38,732 nucleotides of DNA from Desulfovirgula sp. (GTDB taxonomy: Bacteria > Bacillota > Desulfotomaculia > Desulfotomaculales > Desulfocucumaceae), in assembly GCA_020725625.1 (NCBI GenBank), contig DYET01000137.1:1-38732 (forward strand), read 5' to 3'. Each line of letters opens with the position of its first letter. Within the stretch, counting starts at the first letter, position 1. Under the pieces are notes generated by a model. The model did not search any database. It worked only from the letters and a program-made list of their open reading frames with translations, and was not told the DNA's origin. The translations under genes were made by a program, and so were the position numbers. Below are positions 29,485 through 37,217 of the stretch, piece by piece.

Positions 29485-31428
29485 GTGCCCCTGGTGTTGT
29501 TGTTTTTCCTATCCCTGGTGGCCTACTGGTTACTCCTGCGCTGGCTTATCCGGCGGCGGGTGCTCACCCTGCCCCGCGCCCTGGCGGCCGCCGCCATTCT
29601 GGCCTTGGCCCTACTGGACTTCTTTCTCACCGCGCCCCTCTTCCTTCTGCCCAAGACCGTCTGGCCGGCGCTGGCACCGGCGATGACCTGGCCGGAGGTG
29701 GTGGCTAGCCTTTCCGCTCCGGCCCTGGGCGGGGGCAACCAGTGGTGGCAGCTTACCCTGGACCTTTTCCGCACCCGGCCGCCGGGCTTCTGGCTGACGC
29801 AGGTACCTTTTCTCCTGGCGGCTTTCCCCCTGGTCCGGTGGGCGTGGCGTGCCGGCTGGCCCGGCGGCGAGCCCCGTGCCGCCCGCACGGCCACCCACGG
29901 CAGCAGCCGCTGGCGCGGCCGGGCCGAACTGAAGACCACCCTGCGGGCCGTCCACTGCGGCCGGCCGCAGGGCAGCGGCGTGGTGGTGGGAGGGGCCGGG
30001 AACAAGACCTGGCTCACCCGGCCGGAGGTGGGCAACCCCCACGTCCTCCTCATCGGGGCCACCAGGAGCGGCAAGAGCCGGCGGGTCATCCTGCCCACCG
30101 TCTGGGTGCTGGGCCGGGCCGGGGAGTCCATGATCCTCACCGACCCCAAGGGAGAACTCTACGCCCACACCGCCGGCTGGCTGCAAAGTCAGGGCTACCA
30201 GGTGGTGCTCCTGGATCTCCTCGCCCCGGCCCGGGGCAACCGCTGGAACCCCCTCACCGCCGTAGCCCAGGCCTGGACCGCCGGCGAGGGCGAGGAGGCG
30301 GCGCGCCTGGCCTGGGAGATCGGCCACATCCTGGCCTGGAGCGAGGGGCCGGGCACGGACCCCATCTGGCCCCAGGCAGAGGAATCCCTTATCGCCGCCC
30401 TCTGCCTGGCGGTGGCCGTGGAGGCCCCGCCGGAGGCGCGGCACATGGCTACAGCTTTTCGCCTGCTCACGGAACTGGGCCACGGGGGCGGGGAAGCCCT
30501 GGACGCTTGGTTCGCGGGGCTACCGCCGGACCACCCGGCGCGGCTGGCCTACGGCACGGCGGCTTTAAGCGAGAGCCGTACCCGCTCCAGTATCTACACC
30601 GGCACGGCGGCCCATTTAAGGCTCTGGGGGGACCCCGGGGTGGCCTGGCTGGGCGCCGCCTCCGACCACGACCCGGCGGAAGCAGGGTTAAAGCCCACGG
30701 CCGTCTTCCTCCTGCTGCCGGACGAAGCCGGGGCGAGAAGGCCCATCGCGAGCCTCTACGTCAACCAGGCCTACGGCGCCCTGGCCCGGGTGGCCAGGGC
30801 CAACGGCGGCAAGCTGCCCGTGCCGGTCTGGTTCCTTTTGGACGAGTTCGGCAACGTGGGGAAGCTCCCGGCCATGGCGGAAAAGCTCACCGTGGCCGCC
30901 GGCAGGAACATCCGCTTCCTCCTGGCGGTGCAGTCCCTGGCCCAGGTGGCCCACGTCTACGGGGAAAAGGCGGCGGAAATCCTCCTCGGCAACTGCGACA
31001 CCTGGCTCTACCTGCGGGCGGCGGACAACGAGACGGCCCGGGCCATCAGCCAGAAGGCGGGGACGTACACGGTAAAGACGGTTTCCGTACAGCGACGGCC
31101 GGGCCTGGCCGCGGGCGGGACGGAAGGAGCGGCCGGCCGGCCGCTTTTGACGCCCGACGAGGTTTTGCGCTGGCCCGCCGGCCAGGCTTTACTCCTCCAG
31201 GCCGGCCAGTACCCGGCTCGCCTGCCTTTGCCAGACCTCTCCAATTGGCGGGAGGCCAACGCGGCCTTCGCCACCGCCCCGGAACCAGAAGGGCAGACCC
31301 CCCGCGCCGGGCCGGTCCCCACCTGGGTGCCCCGGCTGGAGTCCGGGATGGTTGTTTCTTCCGCCGGTCAGCGGCAGGCCGGGCGGGAAAGGGACGGCCA
31401 GGACATCTTCGGCCGCTGCGGGAGGTGA
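29485..31428 (+). CDS. VirD4/TraG-type conjugation coupling protein
   Basis: The 647-residue coupling protein has hydrophobic N-terminal segments (residues 3-55, 100-125) and an ATPase domain with Walker A GATRSGKS at residues 191-198 and the typical following RRVILPTVWV. It also shows ILTDPKGELY, the WPQAEESLIAALCLA segment and Walker B FLLDEFGNVGKLP. It would deliver the relaxase-DNA complex to the type IV channel. GTG 29485 is chosen because AAGGAGG lies 7 nt upstream; an upstream in-frame start would include the hairpin region. The C-terminal 70 residues are Pro/Gly-rich. It is the first transfer gene proper of the operon. Confidence 0.92.
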   Translation: MPLVLLFFLSLVAYWLLLRWLIRRRVLTLPRALAAAAILALALLDFFLTAPLFLLPKTVWPALAPAMTWPEVVASLSAPALGGGNQWWQLTLDLFRTRPPGFWLTQVPFLLAAFPLVRWAWRAGWPGGEPRAARTATHGSSRWRGRAELKTTLRAVHCGRPQGSGVVVGGAGNKTWLTRPEVGNPHVLLIGATRSGKSRRVILPTVWVLGRAGESMILTDPKGELYAHTAGWLQSQGYQVVLLDLLAPARGNRWNPLTAVAQAWTAGEGEEAARLAWEIGHILAWSEGPGTDPIWPQAEESLIAALCLAVAVEAPPEARHMATAFRLLTELGHGGGEALDAWFAGLPPDHPARLAYGTAALSESRTRSSIYTGTAAHLRLWGDPGVAWLGAASDHDPAEAGLKPTAVFLLLPDEAGARRPIASLYVNQAYGALARVARANGGKLPVPVWFLLDEFGNVGKLPAMAEKLTVAAGRNIRFLLAVQSLAQVAHVYGEKAAEILLGNCDTWLYLRAADNETARAISQKAGTYTVKTVSVQRRPGLAAGGTEGAAGRPLLTPDEVLRWPAGQALLLQAGQYPARLPLPDLSNWREANAAFATAPEPEGQTPRAGPVPTWVPRLESGMVVSSAGQRQAGRERDGQDIFGRCGR

Positions 31429-31483
31429 GGACCAGGGAGCAATCCCCTTTTCGTGTTAACCTTTTCCGGGAGGAGGTGAACCC

Positions 31484-31723
31484 ATGCCCGCCTTCGTCAA
31501 CCAACTGATCAGCTTTCTCCAGTCGGCCCTGACCTGGGTGGTGGCCCTGGCCATCCCGGCCACGGCCCTTACCGCCGGCTACCACGCCCTGATGCGGGCC
31601 ACGGCCCAGGACGAGATGACGGCCCTGCAGCACTCCCGGGCGCTGAAAAACGCCCTCGTCTACGGCGTGGTGGTCATCCTGGCCGGCAGCATCACCAACG
31701 CTGTGCTGGGCGCTTTCCGCTAA
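31484..31723 (+). CDS. Small two-helix membrane protein of the T4SS (VirB2-like position)
   Basis: The 79-residue protein has two hydrophobic helices (LISFLQSALTWVVALAIPATALTAGYHAL and LVYGVVVILAGSITNAVLGAF) joined by a polar loop with QDEMTALQHSRALKN. This size, topology and position directly before a TrbL/VirB6-like gene fit the VirB2/TrbC-like small subunits found in Gram-positive T4SS operons. There is no signal peptide. GGGAGGAGGTG precedes the ATG. Sequence identity to a named family is too low to be sure by eye. Confidence 0.7.
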   Translation: MPAFVNQLISFLQSALTWVVALAIPATALTAGYHALMRATAQDEMTALQHSRALKNALVYGVVVILAGSITNAVLGAFR

Positions 31724-31731
31724 GGGGAAGT

Positions 31732-31773
31732 CCCGGGGAAGGAGGTGGGGGCCCTTACCCCCTCCTGCCCGGG
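31732..31773 (+). other. Long GC-rich hairpin between the 2-TM gene and the VirB6-like gene
   Basis: CCCGGG (31732-31737) pairs with CCCGGG (31768-31773), enclosing AGGAGG-T-GGGGG against CCCCC-TCCT, with a short loop CCCTTA. No T-run follows. It could protect or process the mRNA so that the small pilin-like protein is made in excess. Confidence 0.5.
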
Positions 31774-31803
31774 GCCGGGTTTCCACGAAAGGAGGGAGAG
31801 AGG

Positions 31804-32664
31804 ATGCTGGAAACCCTGCAAAACGCGGCCACCCAGATGCTGACCGCCCTCTTGCTCCACTACATCAGCGCCCTGCTGGCGCCCCTGGAGTGGGCGCTCA
31901 GGATGTTCGCCCAGGCGGGGGCGCTGCGGGACCTGACCTCCCAGCCCTGGGCGCAGAACCTCATCGCCGGGACGCAGGGCATCGCCGCCGCCCTCCTGGC
32001 CCTGCGGGTGGCCTGGGAGGCGCTGCAGATGGCCTCCTTGCGGGCGGAAGGGGCGCCCACGGACCCCGGGGCGCTCCTCAAGCGCACGGTGATGGCCGGG
32101 GCGGCCATCTTCGCCGGGCCGTGGGTGGCCCGGCAGATGCTCGTCTTCGGCAACGCCCTGGCCGCCGCCGTGGCCCGGGCCGGCCTGGGCGTGGGCCTGG
32201 AGCAGTTGGACCTGGCCTCGCTCGTGGCCTTCGCCGTTGATCCTTTACGCCTGCTGGTGCTCCTGCTGCCGGCGGTGGTCCTGGGCTTACTCATCTTTTT
32301 CCAGGCCATGATCCGCACCGTGGAGATCACCCTGGCCGCCATCATCTCGCCCCTGGCGGCCCTGGGGTATGTTTCCGGCGGGGGGATGGCCGATGTCTGG
32401 TGGCGGGAGGTGGTGGTTTTAAGCACCGCCCAGGCGGTGCAGATGCTCCTCCTCTACCTGGCCACCGTCTTTTTCGCCACGCCCACCCAGTGGGACAGCA
32501 GCCAGTTCACCCTGGGGCCCTTTCTCTTCGTGGCCACCCTCTGGGTGGCCTGGCGGACGCCGCACATCCTGCGCAACTACGCCTATTCCTCGGGGGTGAG
32601 CAGTGGTATGAGCAGCGTGGGCCAGGTGGCCATGTGGCGGGTGATGGCCCGCCTGCCGTTTTAA
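31804..32664 (+). CDS. TrbL/VirB6-like polytopic conjugation protein
   Basis: The 286-residue membrane protein has about six hydrophobic helices. Its central stretch LLVLLLPAVVLGLLIFFQAMIRTVEITLAAIISPLAALGYVSGGGMADVWWREVVVL, with the ISPLA and WWRE motifs, is typical of TrbL/VirB6-type proteins of Gram-positive T4SS. It would form part of the translocation channel in the membrane. GGAGGGAGAGG precedes the ATG. Its place between the small 2-TM gene and the PrgI-like gene fits the usual order. Confidence 0.82.
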   Translation: MLETLQNAATQMLTALLLHYISALLAPLEWALRMFAQAGALRDLTSQPWAQNLIAGTQGIAAALLALRVAWEALQMASLRAEGAPTDPGALLKRTVMAGAAIFAGPWVARQMLVFGNALAAAVARAGLGVGLEQLDLASLVAFAVDPLRLLVLLLPAVVLGLLIFFQAMIRTVEITLAAIISPLAALGYVSGGGMADVWWREVVVLSTAQAVQMLLLYLATVFFATPTQWDSSQFTLGPFLFVATLWVAWRTPHILRNYAYSSGVSSGMSSVGQVAMWRVMARLPF

Positions 32665-32682
32665 GCAAGGAGGTGCTTGAAC

Positions 32683-32997
32683 ATGCCCGAGTATTTGGTG
32701 CCGCGGGCGGTGCGCTCGCGCATGGAGGTCTTTCCCGGCTTCGGTCTGGTGGAGATCCTGGCGGTGGCCGCCGGCGGGGCCGTGGGCGCGGTCCTGCAGC
32801 TCATCCCGGCGGCCCTGCCCTTGACCCCGGCCCCCCAGCTCTTCGCCCGCTTCTTTGCCTTTACCCTGCCCCTGGGGGTGGCCTACGTCCTGGTGCGCCA
32901 GGACCTGGGCGGCCACAGCCTCTGGGGCCAACTCCAAGCCTTCCGCCGCTGGGCCAACCATCCGCGCATCTACTACTATCGGCGAGGTGATGTCTGA
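32683..32997 (+). CDS. PrgI/VirB3-like T4SS membrane protein
   Basis: The 104-residue protein has a polar N-terminus (PEYLVPRAVRSRMEVFPG), two adjacent membrane helices (VEILAVAAGGAVGAVLQLI and FFAFTLPLGVAYVLV), and a C-terminal amphipathic tail ending HPRIYYYRRGD. PrgI/VirB3 proteins have this arrangement and usually lie directly before virB4. AAGGAGGT precedes the ATG, and the stop codon overlaps the next ATG by one base. It probably anchors the VirB4 ATPase. Confidence 0.75.
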   Translation: MPEYLVPRAVRSRMEVFPGFGLVEILAVAAGGAVGAVLQLIPAALPLTPAPQLFARFFAFTLPLGVAYVLVRQDLGGHSLWGQLQAFRRWANHPRIYYYRRGDV

Positions 32998-33665
32998 TGC
33001 CACAGGCATGGTCCAAGGTACGACTCAAGAAACCCTCCGGCCGTAACCCAGCGGCCGGGCCTGGGGAAAAGAACACGGTGCAGCAGTGGCTGCCCCTGCG
33101 GGACATTGCCGGAGGCTGCCTGGTGCTGGCCGGCGGGAGCGTGGTGGCCGTGGTGCGGGTGGAGCCATCACCCTTCACCCTCCTCTCCGCGGGGGAACGG
33201 GCCAGGAGGATCGCCGCCCTGCACGAGGCCATCCAGGCCCTGCCCGGGCCGGCCCAGGTCTGCGCCATCCCCCGCCCCATCGACCTGGACGCCTACCTGG
33301 CGGAACTGGAAGCGAGGCTGGCGGAAACAGACGGCAGCCGGCGGGCTGTCCTGCGCGGCTACGCGCGCTACGTGCGCGGCCTGGTGGCCGGCGCCGCGGC
33401 CATGGAACGGCGCTTTTACGTCCTCCTGCCGGGGGACGGCCGCAAGAAGGGCGGCCGGGAGGAAACCATGCAGCGCGCCGGGGAGCTGGTGGCGGCCCTG
33501 GCCCGGGCGGACCTGGCGGCGCACCTATGCGGCGACCAGGAAATCTTGGACCTCTTGTTCTGCTTCTTCCACCCGGCCCAGGCGGCCTTTGAGCGGGCGG
33601 AGTTCCCGGCGGCGGCACCCCTTTACCTGACGGCCGGGGAGGTGGGCGACCATGGCCCTGCTTGA
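32997..33665 (+). CDS. VirB4 N-terminal-domain protein (split VirB4)
   Basis: The 222-residue soluble protein contains the type of fold seen at the N-terminus of VirB4/TraC-like ATPases: a strand after GGCLVLAGGSVVAVVRVEPSPFTLLSAGE, then a helix with ERARRIAALHEAIQAL, IPRPIDLDAYLAEL, and a later strand FYVLLPG followed by a long helix. There is no Walker motif. It overlaps the VirB4 ATPase gene by 14 bases and the preceding gene by one. It likely restores, as a separate chain, the N-terminal half that the next protein lacks in part. Confidence 0.68.
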   Translation: MPQAWSKVRLKKPSGRNPAAGPGEKNTVQQWLPLRDIAGGCLVLAGGSVVAVVRVEPSPFTLLSAGERARRIAALHEAIQALPGPAQVCAIPRPIDLDAYLAELEARLAETDGSRRAVLRGYARYVRGLVAGAAAMERRFYVLLPGDGRKKGGREETMQRAGELVAALARADLAAHLCGDQEILDLLFCFFHPAQAAFERAEFPAAAPLYLTAGEVGDHGPA

Positions 33666-35388
33666 CCTCCTGGCGCCGCCGGCCCTGGGCTTCCAGCCCC
33701 GCCACCTGGTATTCGGCGACCAGGTGGCCCGGGTGCTGGCCGTCCTGGACTACCCGCCCCGGGTGGGCCAGGCCTGGCTCTCCCGGCTGGCCAACCTGCC
33801 CGGGGTGTCTTTAAGCCTGCACCTGGTCCCCACCGACCCGGTGGACCTCCTCCAGGCCCTGAACAAGAGCGTGCAGGAGTATACCAGCCGCCTAGCGGCC
33901 GGGGGCAGCGCCCTGGCCCAGTCCCGCTGGCAGCAGTCCCTGGAGGATGCCAAACTGCTCCTGAAGAAGGTGGACCAGGAGGCGCAGAAGGTCTACCGGG
34001 TGGCGGTCATCCTCCTGGTGCTGGCGCCGGACGAGGAGGAGTTGAACCGCCGCTCCCGGCAGGTGGAGGCGACCTGCGCCGCCGCCGGGATGCGGGCCCG
34101 GGCGGCCGTCTACCGCCAGGAGGATGGCCTCAAGGCGGCGGGACCGTGGGGCCTGCTGCCGCCGGAGATGGCCGGCCTGGCGGCCCGGGAGATGCCGGCG
34201 GAGACCATCGCCGCCGCCTATCCCTGGGTGGCCGGGGGTTTGAACCACGGCCGGGGGATCGTCTGGGGCCGGGATACAGGTGGCGGGCTCATCCTGGCCG
34301 ACCGCTGGCAGCCGCCGGAGGGCTCCGGCATCACCAACCCCAACCTGAACATCCTGGGCACCTCCGGCGGCGGCAAGTCCTTCGCCGCCAAGGTCCTGCT
34401 CCTGCGGGAATACGCCCTGGGGGCGCGGGTGCTGGTCCTGGACCCCGAGCGGGAGTACCGGGGCCTCTGTCGGGCTTTAGGGGGGAGCTGGGTGAACGCC
34501 GCCGGCGGCAGCGGCCGCATCAACCCCCTGCAGGTGCCGGACACGCCGGACGCCGATGAGGAGGACGAGGAGGCCGGGGGCACGGGGCGCGGGCCTTTAA
34601 GCGCCCACCTGCAGCGGGTAAAGACCTTTTTCCAGCTCTACCTGCCGGGCCTGGATGACCTGGAGCGGGCCGTCCTGGACGAGGCGGTGCTCGCCGCCTA
34701 CCGGGAATACGGCGTGGACTGGCAGACCGACCCGGCTACCGTCCAGACCTGGCCCACGGTGGACGATGTCTACCGCCACGTGCAAGGGGCGGGGGCGGAA
34801 AGGCTGGCCATCTTGCTCAAGGGTGCGGCGGAAGGCGCGGAGAGCGCCTTGTGGGCCGGCCAGACGAGCCTGCCGCCGGCGGGAGAGTTCACGGTGCTGG
34901 ACATCCGGGAGCTGACGGATGCCAGCGATGCCGTGCGCCGGGCGCAGTACTTCAACATCCTGGGCTATGCCTGGGACCTGGTGCGGGAGGGGCAGGCCAG
35001 GCAAAGGCGCACCGTGCTGGTGGTGGACGAGGCTTGGCTGTTGGCCGATCCCCAGACCCCCCAGGCCATGGGCTTTTTACGTAACGTGGCCAAGCGCATC
35101 CGCAAGTACCTGGGCAGCCTGACCATCATCACCCAGAACGTGGTGGACTTCCTGAGCCCCGAGCTGGCCCGCCTGGGCGAGCCGGTCATCAACAACGCCA
35201 GCTTCAAGCTCTTGATGCGCCAGGAATCCCGCGACCTGGAGGCTTTGCGAGAACTCTTACGGCTTTCGGAGGCGGAGGTTGACCTCCTGGCCGGGGCCAG
35301 GCGGGGCGAAGGGCTCTTGCTGGCCGGCAACCAGCGGGTGCACCTGCGGGTGGAGGCTGCGCCCCACGAACTGGAGGTGATCGGCTGA
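33652..35388 (+). CDS. VirB4-family conjugation ATPase
   Basis: The 578-residue ATPase powers T4SS assembly and substrate transfer. Walker A is GTSGGGKS at residues 236-243 (PNLNILGTSGGGKSFAAKV), Walker B is VLVVDEAWLL, and the motifs LDPEREYRGLCRALGG and IITQNVVDFLS are characteristic. The N-terminal 200 residues keep only part of the usual VirB4 N-domain (DPVDLLQALNKSVQEYTSRLAAGGSALAQSRWQQSLEDA), the rest being in the preceding gene. Full-length relatives usually have about 600-800 residues. The stop codon overlaps the next start by one base. Confidence 0.93.
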   Translation: MALLDLLAPPALGFQPRHLVFGDQVARVLAVLDYPPRVGQAWLSRLANLPGVSLSLHLVPTDPVDLLQALNKSVQEYTSRLAAGGSALAQSRWQQSLEDAKLLLKKVDQEAQKVYRVAVILLVLAPDEEELNRRSRQVEATCAAAGMRARAAVYRQEDGLKAAGPWGLLPPEMAGLAAREMPAETIAAAYPWVAGGLNHGRGIVWGRDTGGGLILADRWQPPEGSGITNPNLNILGTSGGGKSFAAKVLLLREYALGARVLVLDPEREYRGLCRALGGSWVNAAGGSGRINPLQVPDTPDADEEDEEAGGTGRGPLSAHLQRVKTFFQLYLPGLDDLERAVLDEAVLAAYREYGVDWQTDPATVQTWPTVDDVYRHVQGAGAERLAILLKGAAEGAESALWAGQTSLPPAGEFTVLDIRELTDASDAVRRAQYFNILGYAWDLVREGQARQRRTVLVVDEAWLLADPQTPQAMGFLRNVAKRIRKYLGSLTIITQNVVDFLSPELARLGEPVINNASFKLLMRQESRDLEALRELLRLSEAEVDLLAGARRGEGLLLAGNQRVHLRVEAAPHELEVIG

Positions 35389-36335
35389 TGCCGGCCTGGC
35401 TGGTGAAGCTGGGATGGGTTGCCGGTAGATTCCTCCTGGGGGACGACCTGGGGAAGAAGCTCCTCCAGGCCCTGGCGGTCCTGGCCGGGCTCATCCTCGC
35501 CCTGGTCTTATTCCTCCCTGCCCTGGTGACCTGGATCCCCCTGGCCACGGTGGAGAAGATCAACGACTTTTTCGCCGCCGCCGAACAGGCCTCCGCCACC
35601 ACCCGCACCCCGGACGACCCGGAGGGCATCACCATCCCCTGGGAAGAGGTGACGGCGGCATGGGCGGTGCTTTACGACCAGGACTTCAGCGCCGCCGGCG
35701 AGGAAGCTATTGAAAACCTGGCCGGGGAGTGGGCTGAGCGCCACGAGCGGGTGGAGGTGCACAGCGACGGCCAGGGGAACACTTGGACGGAAACCCATGT
35801 CTGGTATACCCGGCGGGATTTCCAGGAGGTGATGGAGCGGCTGGGGTTCACCAGGGAGCAAAGGGAGCAGGCGCGGCGCTACCTGGAGGCCCTGCGGGAA
35901 GGGGGCCTCAGGCCGCCGGCCGGCTGGCGGGCCCGCCCCAGCCCCGGCTGGGCCTGGCCCGTTCCGGGGTACGATAGCGCGGCGGCCATCAGCAGTCCCT
36001 ACGGGCTGCGGGTCCATCCCATCACCAAGAGGCCGCAGCTTCACCTGGGAGTGGACATCGCCGCGCCAGAGGGGACACCGGTGGTAGCCGCCCGGGCGGG
36101 CACGGTGACGGAAACGGGAACGGACGAGGAGCTGGGGCGTTACGTGGTTATCGAAGGGGGTGGCTTTGAAACCCGCTACGGTCACTTAAGCGTTATCGGT
36201 GTGCGGCAGGGGGAGAGGGTAGAGGCGGGCCAGGGTATCGGCCGGGTGGGGAACACCGGTCTTTCCACCGGGCCGCACCTGGACTTCCGGGTGCGCTTTG
36301 GCGGGTGGTGGCAGAACCCGCTGCAGTATTTCTGA
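35388..36335 (+). CDS. Membrane-anchored M23 peptidase of the T4SS
   Basis: The 315-residue protein has a basic N-terminus, one membrane segment (about residues 27-50), a polar middle of 150 residues and a C-terminal LytM/M23 domain (about 200-315). His219 and Asp223 (HLGVD), His266 (YGHLS) and His297 (GPHLD) are present. The final zinc-ligand position of the normal HLH motif is Asp299, so the usual metal set is altered. Such proteins locally open peptidoglycan for the conjugation channel, as VirB1-like muramidases do. It is the last gene of the T4SS operon and shares one base with virB4. Confidence 0.86.
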   Translation: MPAWLVKLGWVAGRFLLGDDLGKKLLQALAVLAGLILALVLFLPALVTWIPLATVEKINDFFAAAEQASATTRTPDDPEGITIPWEEVTAAWAVLYDQDFSAAGEEAIENLAGEWAERHERVEVHSDGQGNTWTETHVWYTRRDFQEVMERLGFTREQREQARRYLEALREGGLRPPAGWRARPSPGWAWPVPGYDSAAAISSPYGLRVHPITKRPQLHLGVDIAAPEGTPVVAARAGTVTETGTDEELGRYVVIEGGGFETRYGHLSVIGVRQGERVEAGQGIGRVGNTGLSTGPHLDFRVRFGGWWQNPLQYF

Positions 36336-36365
36336 AAACGGGGCAGGTAGCGCCAGGGGGCGTGG

Positions 36366-36371
36366 TATAAT
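36366..36371 (+). promoter_or_regulatory. Extended -10 promoter copy 1 downstream of the T4SS
   Basis: TGGTATAAT here is an extended -10 element inside GCGTGGTATAAT, a 12-bp sequence repeated exactly at 36495-36506. No good -35 hexamer is found. It lies in the 209-bp gap after the M23 gene. Confidence 0.45.
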
Positions 36372-36464
36372 AAAAGCAGATGGTTTAGGCGAAAGCAGGG
36401 CAATAAGGGGGACCTTGACCAGTGGGTGTAAATAGCAACCTGGAAAGTTTGAAGTGGAGGTTTA

Positions 36465-36512
36465 ATGAAAGAGGTTACTGAAAGCCAGTTTCAAGCGTGG
36501 TATAATGCCTAA
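36465..36512 (+). CDS. Possible 15-residue micro-ORF upstream of the VapBC-like pair
   Basis: An ATG follows GGAGG by 4 nt and opens a 15-codon frame ending TAA 33 bp before the antitoxin gene. The peptide has no recognisable feature. The TATAAT of the presumed toxin-antitoxin promoter lies inside it, so translation of this ORF and use of that promoter would compete. It may be accidental. Confidence 0.3.
   Translation: MKEVTESQFQAWYNA
36478..36506 (+). promoter_or_regulatory. Promoter of the VapBC-like pair (copy 2)
   Basis: CTGAAA (36478-36483), 17 bp, then TATAAT (36501-36506) with an extended TGG before it. The antitoxin ATG is 39 bp downstream. The sequence GCGTGGTATAAT is shared with 36360-36371. 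Confidence 0.6.
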
Positions 36513-36544
36513 GAGGAGACTTTGCAAGCAGGGGTGGTTTAGAA

Positions 36545-36784
36545 ATGGGTGTGGACCGTGAGGAGCTAAAAAGGGCTGTAGATACGCTGCCGGAAGAAAA
36601 ACTGGCCATTCTCCAGAGGTATATGAGGATGCTACAAAAGTCCAACCTTTTGGAGGGGGAGGCTATCGCCCCAGCCGACCAGGGGGACCCCATTTTGCGC
36701 GTCCTGGGTTGCCTTTCAGGGGAGCCTCTCACTGCCCGGCAAATCGAAGAAGAACTCTATGGGGGGAATCCCCCGGATGCTTGA
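36545..36784 (+). CDS. Putative antitoxin of a PIN-type toxin pair
   Basis: The 79-residue protein is acidic and helical: VDREELKRAVDTLPEEKLAILQRYMRML and a C-terminal LTARQIEEELYGGNP. The N-terminal helix pair resembles the small antitoxins that accompany VapC-type PIN toxins. It overlaps the PIN gene by 8 bases (toxin ATG at 36777) and is driven by the TATAAT at 36501. No known DNA-binding motif is clear. Confidence 0.72.
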   Translation: MGVDREELKRAVDTLPEEKLAILQRYMRMLQKSNLLEGEAIAPADQGDPILRVLGCLSGEPLTARQIEEELYGGNPPDA

Positions 36785-37217
36785 GCCAGTATTTATAGAT
36801 ACCTGGGGTTGGGTCGCCCTGGGCCAACGGAAGGAGCCCCGCCATGAGGAGGTAACAAAGCTCTATCAATCACTGCGGGCGCGTCATATACCGACATACA
36901 CGAGCGATTACGTTTTAGACGAAGTGATCACCCTTCTATTTCGCCGCGAACCATTCGACCAAGCCGTGCGTTTCCTGGAAGCGATACTGGCAGCGGCGCA
37001 CCAGGGATACCTTTCCCTGGTGCGCATCACCCCGGAATACTTCACCGAAGCCTGGGACTTGCGCCGGCGTTTTCAGGATAAACCCCGGATTTCCTATACA
37101 GACTTGACCTCAATGGTTATTATGCGGGACCTGCGGATAAACCGAGTGTTGACTGAGGATGAACACTTTACTCAAGTAGACCCCCATGCCACCATTGGTG
37201 GCACCAACAGAGGATGA
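36777..37217 (+). CDS. VapC-like PIN-domain toxin
   Basis: The 146-residue PIN protein has acidic residues in PVFIDTWGWVAL, SDYVLDEVITLL, SYTDLTSM and LTEDEHF, spaced as in VapC ribonucleases. ATG 36777 gives a normal start just before the first strand; ATG 36759 would add six residues. After EDEHFTQV the C-terminus (DPHATIGGTNRG) does not look like the usual PIN end, which commonly continues GF(Q/E). The adjoining IS110-type element may therefore have replaced the last codons. Confidence 0.82.
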   Translation: MLEPVFIDTWGWVALGQRKEPRHEEVTKLYQSLRARHIPTYTSDYVLDEVITLLFRREPFDQAVRFLEAILAAAHQGYLSLVRITPEYFTEAWDLRRRFQDKPRISYTDLTSMVIMRDLRINRVLTEDEHFTQVDPHATIGGTNRG

